Source: Candidatus Poribacteria bacterium (GTDB lineage Bacteria > Poribacteria > WGA-4E > UBA9662). From it: a stretch of DNA of 45,213 nucleotides. Shown here in pieces: positions 28,235-35,168 of the stretch. Positions within the stretch are counted from its first letter, which is position 1, and every line of letters starts with the position of its first letter. The DNA lies in assembly GCA_002729015.1 (NCBI GenBank), contig PBVO01000134.1:20621-65833 (forward strand). The letters are read 5' to 3'. The notes below the pieces were generated by a model. The model saw nothing but the letters and a program-made list of their open reading frames with translations, did not search any database and had not been told where the DNA came from. A program made the translations under genes and the position numbers.

Positions 28235-28273
28235 GAAGAGAGGATGTCTTTAGGTATCTTCTCTTCTTTTTTT
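28235..28273 (+). terminator. strong intrinsic terminator after the sulfite reductase gene
   Basis: An 11-bp stem (28235-28245 with 28256-28266, one G-T pair), a 10-nt loop and a run of seven T (28267-28273). It ends only 32 nt before the next start codon, so the downstream gene depends on read-through or on a promoter hidden in this stretch. Confidence 0.8.
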
Positions 28274-28305
28274 AATGGTCGAAACCAAGATTCGTGGTGA
28301 ATAAT

Positions 28306-28887
28306 ATGGATTTGCAACAAATTAACATTAAAATTTTCGTTTCCGAAGACAGTCAGATCGTGTATACAAACTTCATAAAAGTTTTTAACCGATGGATGGA
28401 AGAAGCTGAGCAAGATGACTATCTCAATTACGCGGACTATTCGTTTACGCACGCAGGGCCCGGTGTGTTGCTGATTTCCAAGCAAGCAAATTATAGTATT
28501 GACTATTCTGATTTGCAGCACGGGTTTTTATATAATCAAAAACACAATGTATCTGGGGAAAATCAAGAGAAAATCCACAACTCATTCATAAAAGCCTTAA
28601 GCCTTGCCGAAAAGCTACAGTCTTCAAGCGAATTAGAAGAACAGGTTCGCTTTGACGGTAGTCAGACGCTCTTCTTTATCAACAACCGAAATATCGCCAC
28701 TAATACGGATAAATCGTTTGAATTAGTCCAAAAAGAACTTCGCCCCATTCTAGAACTAATGTACGGGAATAATGATTTTTTTCTCTCACGTGCATATGAG
28801 GATCCACGAAAGCGATTTGGTATTCGAGTTTCCTCTAAAAGTAGTAATGGAGACCTAAGCAATTTGCTAGGAAATTTGTCTGCCTAA
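28306..28887 (+). CDS. conserved protein of unknown function near sulfite reductase
   Basis: A 193-residue soluble protein I cannot assign to a named family. It begins INIKIFVSEDSQIVYTNFIKVFNRWME, contains HAGPGVLLISKQANYSID and FLYNQKHN, then LFFINNRNIATNTDKSFELVQKELRPILELMYG and DPRKRFGIRVSSK. I recall similar unknown proteins with the same FINDR/APN-like and DPRxRF features in other bacteria, but cannot check this. No catalytic motif, signal peptide or membrane helix is seen. The ATG is preferred over two upstream in-frame GTG codons; no strong ribosome-binding site. It lies between the reductase and the E1 enzyme, hinting at a role in sulfur metabolism. Confidence 0.7.
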   Translation: MDLQQINIKIFVSEDSQIVYTNFIKVFNRWMEEAEQDDYLNYADYSFTHAGPGVLLISKQANYSIDYSDLQHGFLYNQKHNVSGENQEKIHNSFIKALSLAEKLQSSSELEEQVRFDGSQTLFFINNRNIATNTDKSFELVQKELRPILELMYGNNDFFLSRAYEDPRKRFGIRVSSKSSNGDLSNLLGNLSA

Positions 28888-28923
28888 ATATTTCATGAAT
28901 CGTTTATTGAGGTCATAAATAGG

Positions 28924-29730
28924 ATGTATAAATTCTCGAATGAGCAGATTGAACGATATAGCCGACACATAATTTTGAAAGAGGTTGGCGGTCTTGGGCA
29001 GACCAAGCTACTTGAATCAAAAATACTTATGATCGGCGCCGGTGGCTTGGGGTCCCCAGTAGCTCTTTATCTAGCTGCAGCAGGAATCGGCAAACTGGGT
29101 ATCATGGATGATGATACAGTAGATGTCAGCAACTTACAGCGTCAGGTTTTGCACAGCACTAAAGATGTTGGACAACCTAAGGTCTTTTCTGCCAAATCAA
29201 CACTTAACGAAATCAATCCTGACGTCCAAGTCGTAACGTACCAAGAACGTCTTTCGTCCTCGAATGTACTATCGATTTTTGAACAATATGACCTCATCAT
29301 TGATGGGTGTGATAACTTTCCTACCCGTTATTTGATTAATGATTCTTGTGTTATGCTAAATAAGCCCAATGTACACGGGAGTATTTTTCAATTTGAAGGC
29401 CAAGTCACAGTCTTTTCACCGAAGGAAGGTCCTTGTTATCGATGCCTATACCCCTCACCACCACCACCTGGTATGGCTCCTAGCTGTCAAGAAGCGGGTG
29501 TTTTCGGTGTATTACCGGGTATCATCGGTTGTATCCAAGCTGTCGAAAGCATTAAAATGCTACTGAAGATTGGTGATCCGCTCATCGGTCAGCTTCTATT
29601 ATTCGATGCATTAGGTATGAATTTCAGGCGAATGAAACTTCGCCGTGATGCAGAATGCCCTATTTGTGGAGATAATCCAACAATAAAAGAATTGATCGAT
29701 TATGACGAATTTTGTCAAGTCAGCTGGTGA
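28924..29730 (+). CDS. ThiF/MoeB/HesA-family sulfur-carrier adenylyltransferase (E1-like)
   Basis: A 268-residue E1-like enzyme that would adenylate the C-terminal Gly-Gly of a small ubiquitin-like sulfur carrier (ThiS, MoaD or a cysteine/thiocarboxylate relative). GAGGLGSP at 38-45 binds ATP, DDDTVDVSNLQRQVLH follows, then GCDNFPTRYLIN. Zinc ligands are CYRC (171, 174) and CPIC (245, 248). Cys188 in APSCQEAGVFGVLPG is in the MoeB/ThiF loop. There is no C-terminal rhodanese domain, so sulfur must come from another protein, possibly the TusA-like domain of the neighbouring reductase. No carrier gene is seen nearby. Start: ATG just after ATAGG. Confidence 0.9.
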   Translation: MYKFSNEQIERYSRHIILKEVGGLGQTKLLESKILMIGAGGLGSPVALYLAAAGIGKLGIMDDDTVDVSNLQRQVLHSTKDVGQPKVFSAKSTLNEINPDVQVVTYQERLSSSNVLSIFEQYDLIIDGCDNFPTRYLINDSCVMLNKPNVHGSIFQFEGQVTVFSPKEGPCYRCLYPSPPPPGMAPSCQEAGVFGVLPGIIGCIQAVESIKMLLKIGDPLIGQLLLFDALGMNFRRMKLRRDAECPICGDNPTIKELIDYDEFCQVSW

Positions 29731-29742
29731 AAGGCAAAAGGA

Positions 29743-30384
29743 ATGGGAAAAATCCACGTAGCAGTCGTAACTGGCCATCATAACTTTGACGTTCCGGGTT
29801 TTCAACAACTACTGGATAGCATGCCCCAAGCGACCTTTTATTTGCAAGATCTGCATAACTTTGTGTCGGATGAAGGAAAGTTTAATGAGACGTATAAAGC
29901 TGTTATTTTCTACAATTTTCATCAAGAGTCCCCAGTAACCAGTCAAGCACAAGACGCGAGGTTAGTTCAGGCTATTGATAAACTGGCGCAAAACGGTCAA
30001 GGTTTATTGATCCTGCATCACGCACTGCTAGCATTTCCAGATTGGACCGTCTGGAATCAGATCGTTGGTATTTCTAATCGGAAGTTTCGGTATGCGACTA
30101 ATCAAACTGTGGAAACCGAAGTCGTTGCAAAAAATCACCCGATTACTGATGGGCTACAGAGATGGGAAATGATTGACGAAATTTATGGTATGATCGACGC
30201 TAGAGATGATAGCCAATTTATCCTCTCGACTAGACATCCAGATAGTATGAAATATCTAGCATGGACGAGAGAATACAAAAACAGTCGCGTATTCTGCTAC
30301 CAATCAGGTCATGACAATTTAGCCTTCTCCAACCCTAGCTTTCGCCAAGTCATTTCACAAGCTATCAATTGGTTAATAGAATAG
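29743..30384 (+). CDS. ThuA-like protein
   Basis: A 213-residue protein of the ThuA family (glutamine-amidotransferase-like fold). IHVAVVTGHHNFDVPGFQQLLD at the start, GQGLLILHHALLAFPDW in the middle, NHPITDGLQRWEMIDEIYG and RVFCYQSGHDNLAFSNPSFRQVISQAINWL at the end are all family hallmarks. ThuA proteins occur in sugar-catabolic loci, and some are linked to disaccharide oxidation, but the chemistry is unclear. It starts 12 nt after the E1 gene behind AAAAGGA, so may be cotranscribed. No signal peptide. Confidence 0.85.
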   Translation: MGKIHVAVVTGHHNFDVPGFQQLLDSMPQATFYLQDLHNFVSDEGKFNETYKAVIFYNFHQESPVTSQAQDARLVQAIDKLAQNGQGLLILHHALLAFPDWTVWNQIVGISNRKFRYATNQTVETEVVAKNHPITDGLQRWEMIDEIYGMIDARDDSQFILSTRHPDSMKYLAWTREYKNSRVFCYQSGHDNLAFSNPSFRQVISQAINWLIE

Positions 30385-30597
30385 TTGGCGCTCGATAATT
30401 TTATCAAAAATCTAGTTGCTGAAGTTTGTTTGTCTCTATCTAAGCTGATAGTATAGTTTGTTATTAGCTACGAATTGTGTGAAAACTAAACCAATATGCA
30501 AACTTATTTTGTGGAACCTGCTTAATTTGCCATTTTATAAATTTATACTAGAAACCTAACACTATATACCTCTGTTCATTTTTGCACAATTTACTAG
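30385..30597. other. intergenic gap before the SMUG1 gene
   Basis: About 210 AT-rich bases without an open frame. It must hold the promoter of the glycosylase gene; TATACT near 30545 is a possible -10 but lacks a good -35. Confidence 0.4.
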
Positions 30598-31347
30598 ATG
30601 AGCCAACAAAATATTATTCAATTAACTGAAGCTGTCACTGAGAAACTACGGGCAGAGACGACAAAACTATTTCCAGAACTAATTGCTGAATGTAAGCAAA
30701 TCGGCTGGGTCTATAATCCACTTGACTATGCCTGGTTATCTCACAGAGAATGGATCCACCGATTTTCTGGTAACGGTGCAAAAATTCTATTAGTCGGAAT
30801 GAATCCAGGACACGGAATGGGAAATACAGGCGTACCTTTTGGTTGTCCTGAACAAGTTCGAGATTTTCTAAACATCAAGAATGTTTCAATCGGTCATCCA
30901 CCCAAACAACACCCTAAGCGGCCAGTAATAGGTCTAGAGTGTACTAAACCAGAAGTTAGTGGTCGACGGATCTGGACATTTTTAGCTCAAAAATATGGGG
31001 CAGCGGAAAATGTGAGTCGAAAAGTGTTTGTGGCTAACCATTGTCCATTATGGATGTTTGATAATAACGGAAAAAATGTCACACCTGATAAATTGACAGG
31101 TTCAGCTGCCAAAAAACTAATGTCTATGTGTGACGATTACCTAAAGACCTTGGTTGAGATAATGAATATTAAAAATGTTATTGGCATTGGTCGGTATGCC
31201 GAAAGGCAAGCTAAAGTACTTTTTGAAAATACAGAAATTACCGTTGATTGGGTTCCTCACCCAAGTCCAGCATCTCCTTTTTCTAACCGAAACGGTGGGG
31301 CTGATTGGCGTAACGCATTTAGCACAGTACTCGATAATAATTCCTAA
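30598..31347 (+). CDS. SMUG1-type uracil-DNA glycosylase
   Basis: A 249-residue base-excision repair enzyme. Motif A GMNPG (67-71) with the catalytic-type Asn, then NTGVPFG, HPKRPVIGLEC, EVSGRRIW, VANHCPLWMFDNNGKNVTP, a GIGRYAE segment and motif B HPSPASPFSN (221-230) match the single-strand-selective SMUG1 family closely; this family is common in animals and patchy in bacteria. It should remove uracil and oxidised pyrimidines from DNA. The loop after motif A is one residue shorter than in the SMUG1 proteins I recall (GMNPG-H-GM rather than GMNPG-PF-GM). Stand-alone gene with a 213-nt upstream gap and no clear ribosome-binding site. Confidence 0.88.
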   Translation: MSQQNIIQLTEAVTEKLRAETTKLFPELIAECKQIGWVYNPLDYAWLSHREWIHRFSGNGAKILLVGMNPGHGMGNTGVPFGCPEQVRDFLNIKNVSIGHPPKQHPKRPVIGLECTKPEVSGRRIWTFLAQKYGAAENVSRKVFVANHCPLWMFDNNGKNVTPDKLTGSAAKKLMSMCDDYLKTLVEIMNIKNVIGIGRYAERQAKVLFENTEITVDWVPHPSPASPFSNRNGGADWRNAFSTVLDNNS

Positions 31348-31369
31348 AGTGAAATGCGTAGAATTTGAG

Positions 31370-31398
31370 TTGACCTACTGATAGGCCAATAGTATAAT
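31370..31398 (+). promoter_or_regulatory. sigma-70 promoter giving a leaderless methyltransferase mRNA
   Basis: TTGACC (31370-31375), a 17-bp spacer and a perfect TATAAT (31393-31398). The next in-frame ATG (31406) lies 7 nt after the -10, exactly where transcription should start. The first possible ATG (31397) overlaps the -10 itself. Confidence 0.6.
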
Positions 31399-31405
31399 GT
31401 CAATC

Positions 31406-32233
31406 ATGGAAGCCTTAAACGGTCAGCCGGCCCCATCTCTCCGTCAGCAGATGCGGGAGTTTTACCAGACATCTGAAACCTACAAAAACCTTTTAAAGTA
31501 TCACGATACAGCTTATCTAAAAACCTTCGTTGGTTTGGTCAGCGGTCATGCCCGAAGTAATTCACAACTGTTGGAAGTTGGTTGTGGTAACGGTATTGCG
31601 AGTAGAATGTTGGCTGCACAAGGACATTGTGTGGTTGGGACTGATATTTCTCCCTTGTTTCTACAAGAAGCCCAAACTTGGCAGGATAAAAAACTCACTT
31701 ATCAAATAGCCGACGCTATTGAGCTTCCTTTTCCAAATCAACATTTTGATTTGGTTTGCTCAAATGAGCTAATTGAACATGTTCCGGATGTAGAAGCGAC
31801 TTTGCAAGAAATGATTCGAGTAACCAAGAATGGAGGTCGAATTATAGTAGCTGGCCCTAACCTTTGCTCTCCTATTACATCTGTTTTGGATTTACTCCGC
31901 TTGATTGTTGGAGGTCGTGGGCGGCCGATTTGGGCCGAAACAAAAAAGCAAGCATTTCAAGGGCTAATTCGTAATATAGAGTACTACTTTCAGAAACGGT
32001 CATCTAAGGAACCAAATTTTATTTTTCGCCAGCCTGATTTGGAAAATCAAATTATCGGTGGTGATGCGGACAGCGTTTACATTTCGAGTCCAATTGATCT
32101 AGAGTGTTTCTTTCAAAATTCTGGTCTGTCAATAGTCAAATTGAGCGTTGGTTTTGGCCTCAAAGGACGATTAGTTGCAGCTTTTTGCCCTAGACTGAGC
32201 CCATACATCAGTATGGTGATTGAAAAGAAATGA
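31406..32233 (+). CDS. class I SAM-dependent methyltransferase
   Basis: A methyltransferase of about 275 residues. The SAM-binding motif LLEVGCGNGIASRML is followed by VVGTDIS (motif II), AIELPFPNQHFDLVCSNELIEHVPD (motif IV/post) and EMIRVTKNGGRIIVAGPN (motif VI), as in UbiE-like Methyltransf_11 enzymes. The substrate is unknown; an additional region of about 100 residues follows the core. The start at 31406 is chosen because the upstream ATG falls inside the predicted -10 box. There is no ribosome-binding site, consistent with leaderless translation. It overlaps the next methyltransferase by 4 nt (ATGA). Confidence 0.82.
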   Translation: MEALNGQPAPSLRQQMREFYQTSETYKNLLKYHDTAYLKTFVGLVSGHARSNSQLLEVGCGNGIASRMLAAQGHCVVGTDISPLFLQEAQTWQDKKLTYQIADAIELPFPNQHFDLVCSNELIEHVPDVEATLQEMIRVTKNGGRIIVAGPNLCSPITSVLDLLRLIVGGRGRPIWAETKKQAFQGLIRNIEYYFQKRSSKEPNFIFRQPDLENQIIGGDADSVYISSPIDLECFFQNSGLSIVKLSVGFGLKGRLVAAFCPRLSPYISMVIEKK

Positions 32234-33072
32234 ATGTTCAAGCAAACGATATTGTATTAGAGATTGGCAGTGGACATAATCCAAGCACTCGGTCCAATGT
32301 ATTATGCGATAAATTTTTAGTTGATGATACTCAACGTGGTGGGCAAATTGTAGCTGACAGGCCAATAGTGGAAGCCGATGGACAATATTTACCTTTTGCT
32401 GATAATAGCTTTGATTATGTGATATGCCGACATGTTTTAGAGCATGTTGAAGACCCAGAACTAATGATCTCTGAATTGGAACGTGTTGCTGATCGTGGAT
32501 ATATCGAGACTCCATCAGAACTCGGTGAGCGTCTATACGGTTGGCCATATCATGATTGGATTTTGAATCAGGTAAATGATAAATTAATGATTCAAAAGAA
32601 TCAGCTTGATAATCAATTTGGTCACCTATTTCACATTTTAGCATCTGAGGACCCTAATTTTTCCAGATTTCATCAGTCATATCACTCGTTATTCCTAATT
32701 CAGTACGAATGGAATGAAAAAGTCAAATACGAGTTGGTGAGTTCTGATGAATCCATTCTCAAAAAGCAATTAGGTGATATAGAGACGCTCCTAGCCAACA
32801 AATTGTCTAATCGTTCGTTTGTTCGATGGCACGAAAAAACTCTAAGGAATACCATAGCCAATATCTTACCAACACAACTTACTAGACGGATAAAGTCTTG
32901 GTTCGCTCAACTTCATCAGAGTAATAAGACCCCCGATTTGACCGAAATTATCGTCTGCCCACTATGCAAAGTTGATGTAGAATGGGCAAGGGATGTAATC
33001 ATATGCAAGAACTGTAAAGTAGATTACCCAATAGTTAACCATATTCCACGACTAGTTCCATCAATGAACTGA
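32230..33072 (+). CDS. SAM methyltransferase with C-terminal Trm112-like zinc domain
   Basis: A 280-residue protein. The N-terminal part is a divergent Methyltransf_11 fold: DIVLEIGSGHNPSTRSNVL and ADGQYLPFADNSFDYVICRHVLEHVEDPE. The C-terminal 45 residues form a zinc-ribbon C-x2-C-x12-C-x2-C (CPLC ... CKNC) ending DYPIVNHIPRLVPS, the Trm112p-like domain that elsewhere is a separate activator subunit of methyltransferases. It starts in an ATGA overlap with the preceding methyltransferase, so the pair probably acts in one pathway. The substrate is unknown; glycan, quinone or polyketide modification are all possible. Confidence 0.78.
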   Translation: MNVQANDIVLEIGSGHNPSTRSNVLCDKFLVDDTQRGGQIVADRPIVEADGQYLPFADNSFDYVICRHVLEHVEDPELMISELERVADRGYIETPSELGERLYGWPYHDWILNQVNDKLMIQKNQLDNQFGHLFHILASEDPNFSRFHQSYHSLFLIQYEWNEKVKYELVSSDESILKKQLGDIETLLANKLSNRSFVRWHEKTLRNTIANILPTQLTRRIKSWFAQLHQSNKTPDLTEIIVCPLCKVDVEWARDVIICKNCKVDYPIVNHIPRLVPSMN

Positions 33073-33090
33073 GTTTGATTAACCAGAAAA

Positions 33091-33591
33091 ATGTCAGATA
33101 TAAATCCGAAGCGAGCTTCTACGAACACTTTTGCTGCGCATTTGAGTCGGGCACAAGCAGCAACTGACGAGTCTGGTAACACACTGACTAAATCTGACCC
33201 TATAAAAGCAAGTAGTCTGTCAACTCGGTTAGCCTTAGAAATTGAAGGAACATCACCCCATAGTTGGGAGGATGCATCTCAAAGAGCATTGGCTAATGCC
33301 CACCTGATTGGACCAGCTGAATTTGACATAATATACCAAACGGGAATAGTAGAATATGGTAAGATTAAAGAGTACCGAATTGGCCTAAGGGTTTACTCAG
33401 ACGATCCTACATCACTAACAAATATACATCTGCAAAGACAACAATCGAATATCGTGGGTGAACCGACTGATGCTGAAAACTTTGACCCGTTTTTAGAAAG
33501 AACGGTTCAATCAGAATCACAAAAACAATTGGCCGAACACTATCAGACGGTTCGAAATCTTGGAGAGAAAGAAAAAGGAGATAAAGAATAA
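33091..33591 (+). CDS. dodecin-like protein with long N- and C-terminal extensions
   Basis: A 166-residue protein. Residues about 47-104 (LALEIEGTSPHSWEDASQRA ... YGKIKEYRIGLRVYSDD) fit the dodecin fold: the E-x-x-GTSP-xSxEDA helix start and the final GK-x-x-x-Y-R-x-x-L-x-V strand. Dodecins are 65-75-residue flavin-storing dodecamers, so this one is more than twice the usual length, with a polar 45-residue N-terminal tail and a 60-residue charged C-terminal tail. The flavin-stacking Trp of classical dodecins is replaced (AEFDII). It precedes the glutaredoxin-thioredoxin reductase gene by 2 nt, suggesting a redox or flavin context. The domain call is my own comparison from memory. Confidence 0.65.
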   Translation: MSDINPKRASTNTFAAHLSRAQAATDESGNTLTKSDPIKASSLSTRLALEIEGTSPHSWEDASQRALANAHLIGPAEFDIIYQTGIVEYGKIKEYRIGLRVYSDDPTSLTNIHLQRQQSNIVGEPTDAENFDPFLERTVQSESQKQLAEHYQTVRNLGEKEKGDKE

Positions 33592-33593
33592 CT

Positions 33594-34820
33594 GTGCCTG
33601 ACGTAAAAATATACACAACTGACTTCTGTTCTTATTGTGAAGTAGCGAAGCGTTTACTAGGAAAAATCGGGGTAAGTTATCAGGAGATCAATATCCATGG
33701 AGATGCCAAAAAGCGAGATGAAATCGAAGCACTAACCGGACGACGAGATGTGCCACAAATCTTCATTGATAATCAACACATTGGAGATGATGATGACCTT
33801 GCGGCCCTAGTAAACTCTGGTAAGATTAACGAATTGTTAAATACTGAAGAACCCGAAGAAAAAACGGAGACGAAAGCGATCGAAGAACGGAATGTTGTCA
33901 TAATTGGTGGTGGTACTGCTGGCTTCGCGGCTGGAGTGTACACTTCGCGTGCCATGTTAGAACCATTGCTCCTAACTGGTGAAGCACTTGGTGGTCAGCT
34001 CTCGTTGACACTAGACCTAGAAAACTATCCTGGCTACTTTGGAAACGAGGCTAATGAGTTCATTATGGGCTTGAAAGAACAAGCCGAAAAATTTGGTACT
34101 GAGACTCGTTTCGAGACCGTTACAGATATCGATTTGGGTCAACATCCTTTTCTTGTTAATACTCACGACCAGAGCTATTTGGCGAAGTCTGTCATCATTT
34201 GTACCGGCTCATCTCCTAGAATGCTGAACATCACAGGGGAACATGAGTACGGTGGAAAAGGGGTTTCTTACTGTGCAACATGTGACGGCTTCTTCTTTCA
34301 AGATCAGCGTCTGATTGTCGTTGGCGGGGGAGACGCAGCACTAGAAGAAGGTATATTCTTGACAAAATATGCTTCTGAAGTCTTCATTGTACACCGTAGA
34401 GACCAGCTAAGAGCCAGTCAAATCATGCAAGAGCGAGCATTCAAGAATGATAAAATTAAGTTCATTTGGGATACCGTGGTTGAAGAAGTTGTTGGGGACG
34501 AGCAAAAGGTAACAGGTGCCAAACTAAAGAATGTAAAAACTGGTAGGACCGAGATTTTTCCCATTGATGGCGTATTTGTATTCATAGGACATATTCCTAA
34601 CAACGAGTTATTTAGAGATAAAATTGATCTGGATGATCAAGGATATGTGATTGTTGACCGAAAACAACAAACCAGTGTAGCAGGAATTTTTGCCGCCGGG
34701 GACATCCATGACCATGTATTTCGACAAGCCATTACGGCTGGAGGGGCAGGTGCAGCAGCTGGCATCATGGCTGAAAAATTCATTGCTGATCTGGAAAATC
34801 GTTCTTACCCAACTGAATAA
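33594..34820 (+). CDS. glutaredoxin-thioredoxin reductase fusion
   Basis: A 408-residue fusion. Residues 1-85 are glutaredoxin-like with the active site CSYC (Cys12, Cys15) and the cis-proline loop DVPQIFID. A charged linker (85-98) leads to a complete low-molecular-weight thioredoxin reductase: FAD site VVIIGGGTAG (102-110), redox pair CATC (Cys227, Cys230), NADPH-binding VVGGGDAALEEG and the terminal FAD motif GIFAAGDIHD. It should pass electrons from NADPH through FAD to its own glutaredoxin, making a self-contained thiol reductase. GTG start with GGAG 13 nt upstream. Its neighbours are a dodecin-like gene and a possible selenoprotein, giving a redox-flavoured operon. Confidence 0.93.
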   Translation: MPDVKIYTTDFCSYCEVAKRLLGKIGVSYQEINIHGDAKKRDEIEALTGRRDVPQIFIDNQHIGDDDDLAALVNSGKINELLNTEEPEEKTETKAIEERNVVIIGGGTAGFAAGVYTSRAMLEPLLLTGEALGGQLSLTLDLENYPGYFGNEANEFIMGLKEQAEKFGTETRFETVTDIDLGQHPFLVNTHDQSYLAKSVIICTGSSPRMLNITGEHEYGGKGVSYCATCDGFFFQDQRLIVVGGGDAALEEGIFLTKYASEVFIVHRRDQLRASQIMQERAFKNDKIKFIWDTVVEEVVGDEQKVTGAKLKNVKTGRTEIFPIDGVFVFIGHIPNNELFRDKIDLDDQGYVIVDRKQQTSVAGIFAAGDIHDHVFRQAITAGGAGAAAGIMAEKFIADLENRSYPTE

Positions 34821-34847
34821 ATAATTAACTTCTATGGAGGATGTAAA

Positions 34848-35102
34848 ATGGGACTGGATTGGAAACCACGCCACCGTGATTTGGTGATTGGGAACATTGA
34901 TTGGCTAGCTCGTATAACAGACAAGGTCAGGGCAAAATTGGCGGGTATATTGGGCGAATATATCTATCCTTGACCACAGGATAATAAGTTCCTGGAGGAA
35001 CAAAGGTTAACTGCAGAGGAATTCGTACAGATAGTAGTCGACAACCCCTCAGATGAAGAAATGATTGTTGCCATCAAAAAACTAGAAAACAGTAATTTAT
35101 GA
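34848..35102 (+). CDS. DUF5069-like protein with in-frame TGA, candidate selenoprotein
   Basis: Read through one TGA (34971-34973) this is an 84-residue product. Before the TGA: GNIDWLARITDKVRAKLAG and GEYIYP. After it: PQDNKFLEE and LTAEEFVQIVV...SDEEMIVAI. I recall the DUF5069 family as having the pattern WLxRxxDKxRAKLAGxLGEYxYxCPxD, which puts the TGA at the conserved Cys. A strong GGAGG ribosome-binding site (34836-34840) is 7 nt before the ATG, 27 nt after the reductase stop. Downstream of the TGA is a SECIS-like hairpin. Alternatives are a nonsense-mutated pseudogene or a 41-residue truncated product. The protein is shorter than many DUF5069 members. Selenium-insertion genes are not in the window. 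Confidence 0.65.
34988..35001 (+). promoter_or_regulatory. candidate bacterial SECIS hairpin
   Basis: A 5-bp stem GTTCC/GGAAC (34988-34992 with 34997-35001) closes the tetraloop TGGA. The loop begins 19 nt after the TGA and has G at its second position. Published bacterial SECIS models ask for an apical loop 16-37 nt from the UGA with G in the first two loop positions and a stem of at least 4 bp; all are met. TAA/TTA and CAG/CTG can extend the lower stem. Confidence 0.5.
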
Positions 35103-35168
35103 CGGGGACAAGTTGTTTTTTGGATCAAATACAATAAATTTGAGCATGTATAGCGTGGGGAATCTTTT

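Noticed and set aside
34848..34973. Reading the gene after the thioredoxin reductase as a complete 41-residue protein
   Set aside because: The family-like sequence continues in the same frame for 42 more codons after the TGA, so a stop there would remove half of the conserved core. Kept only as an alternative.
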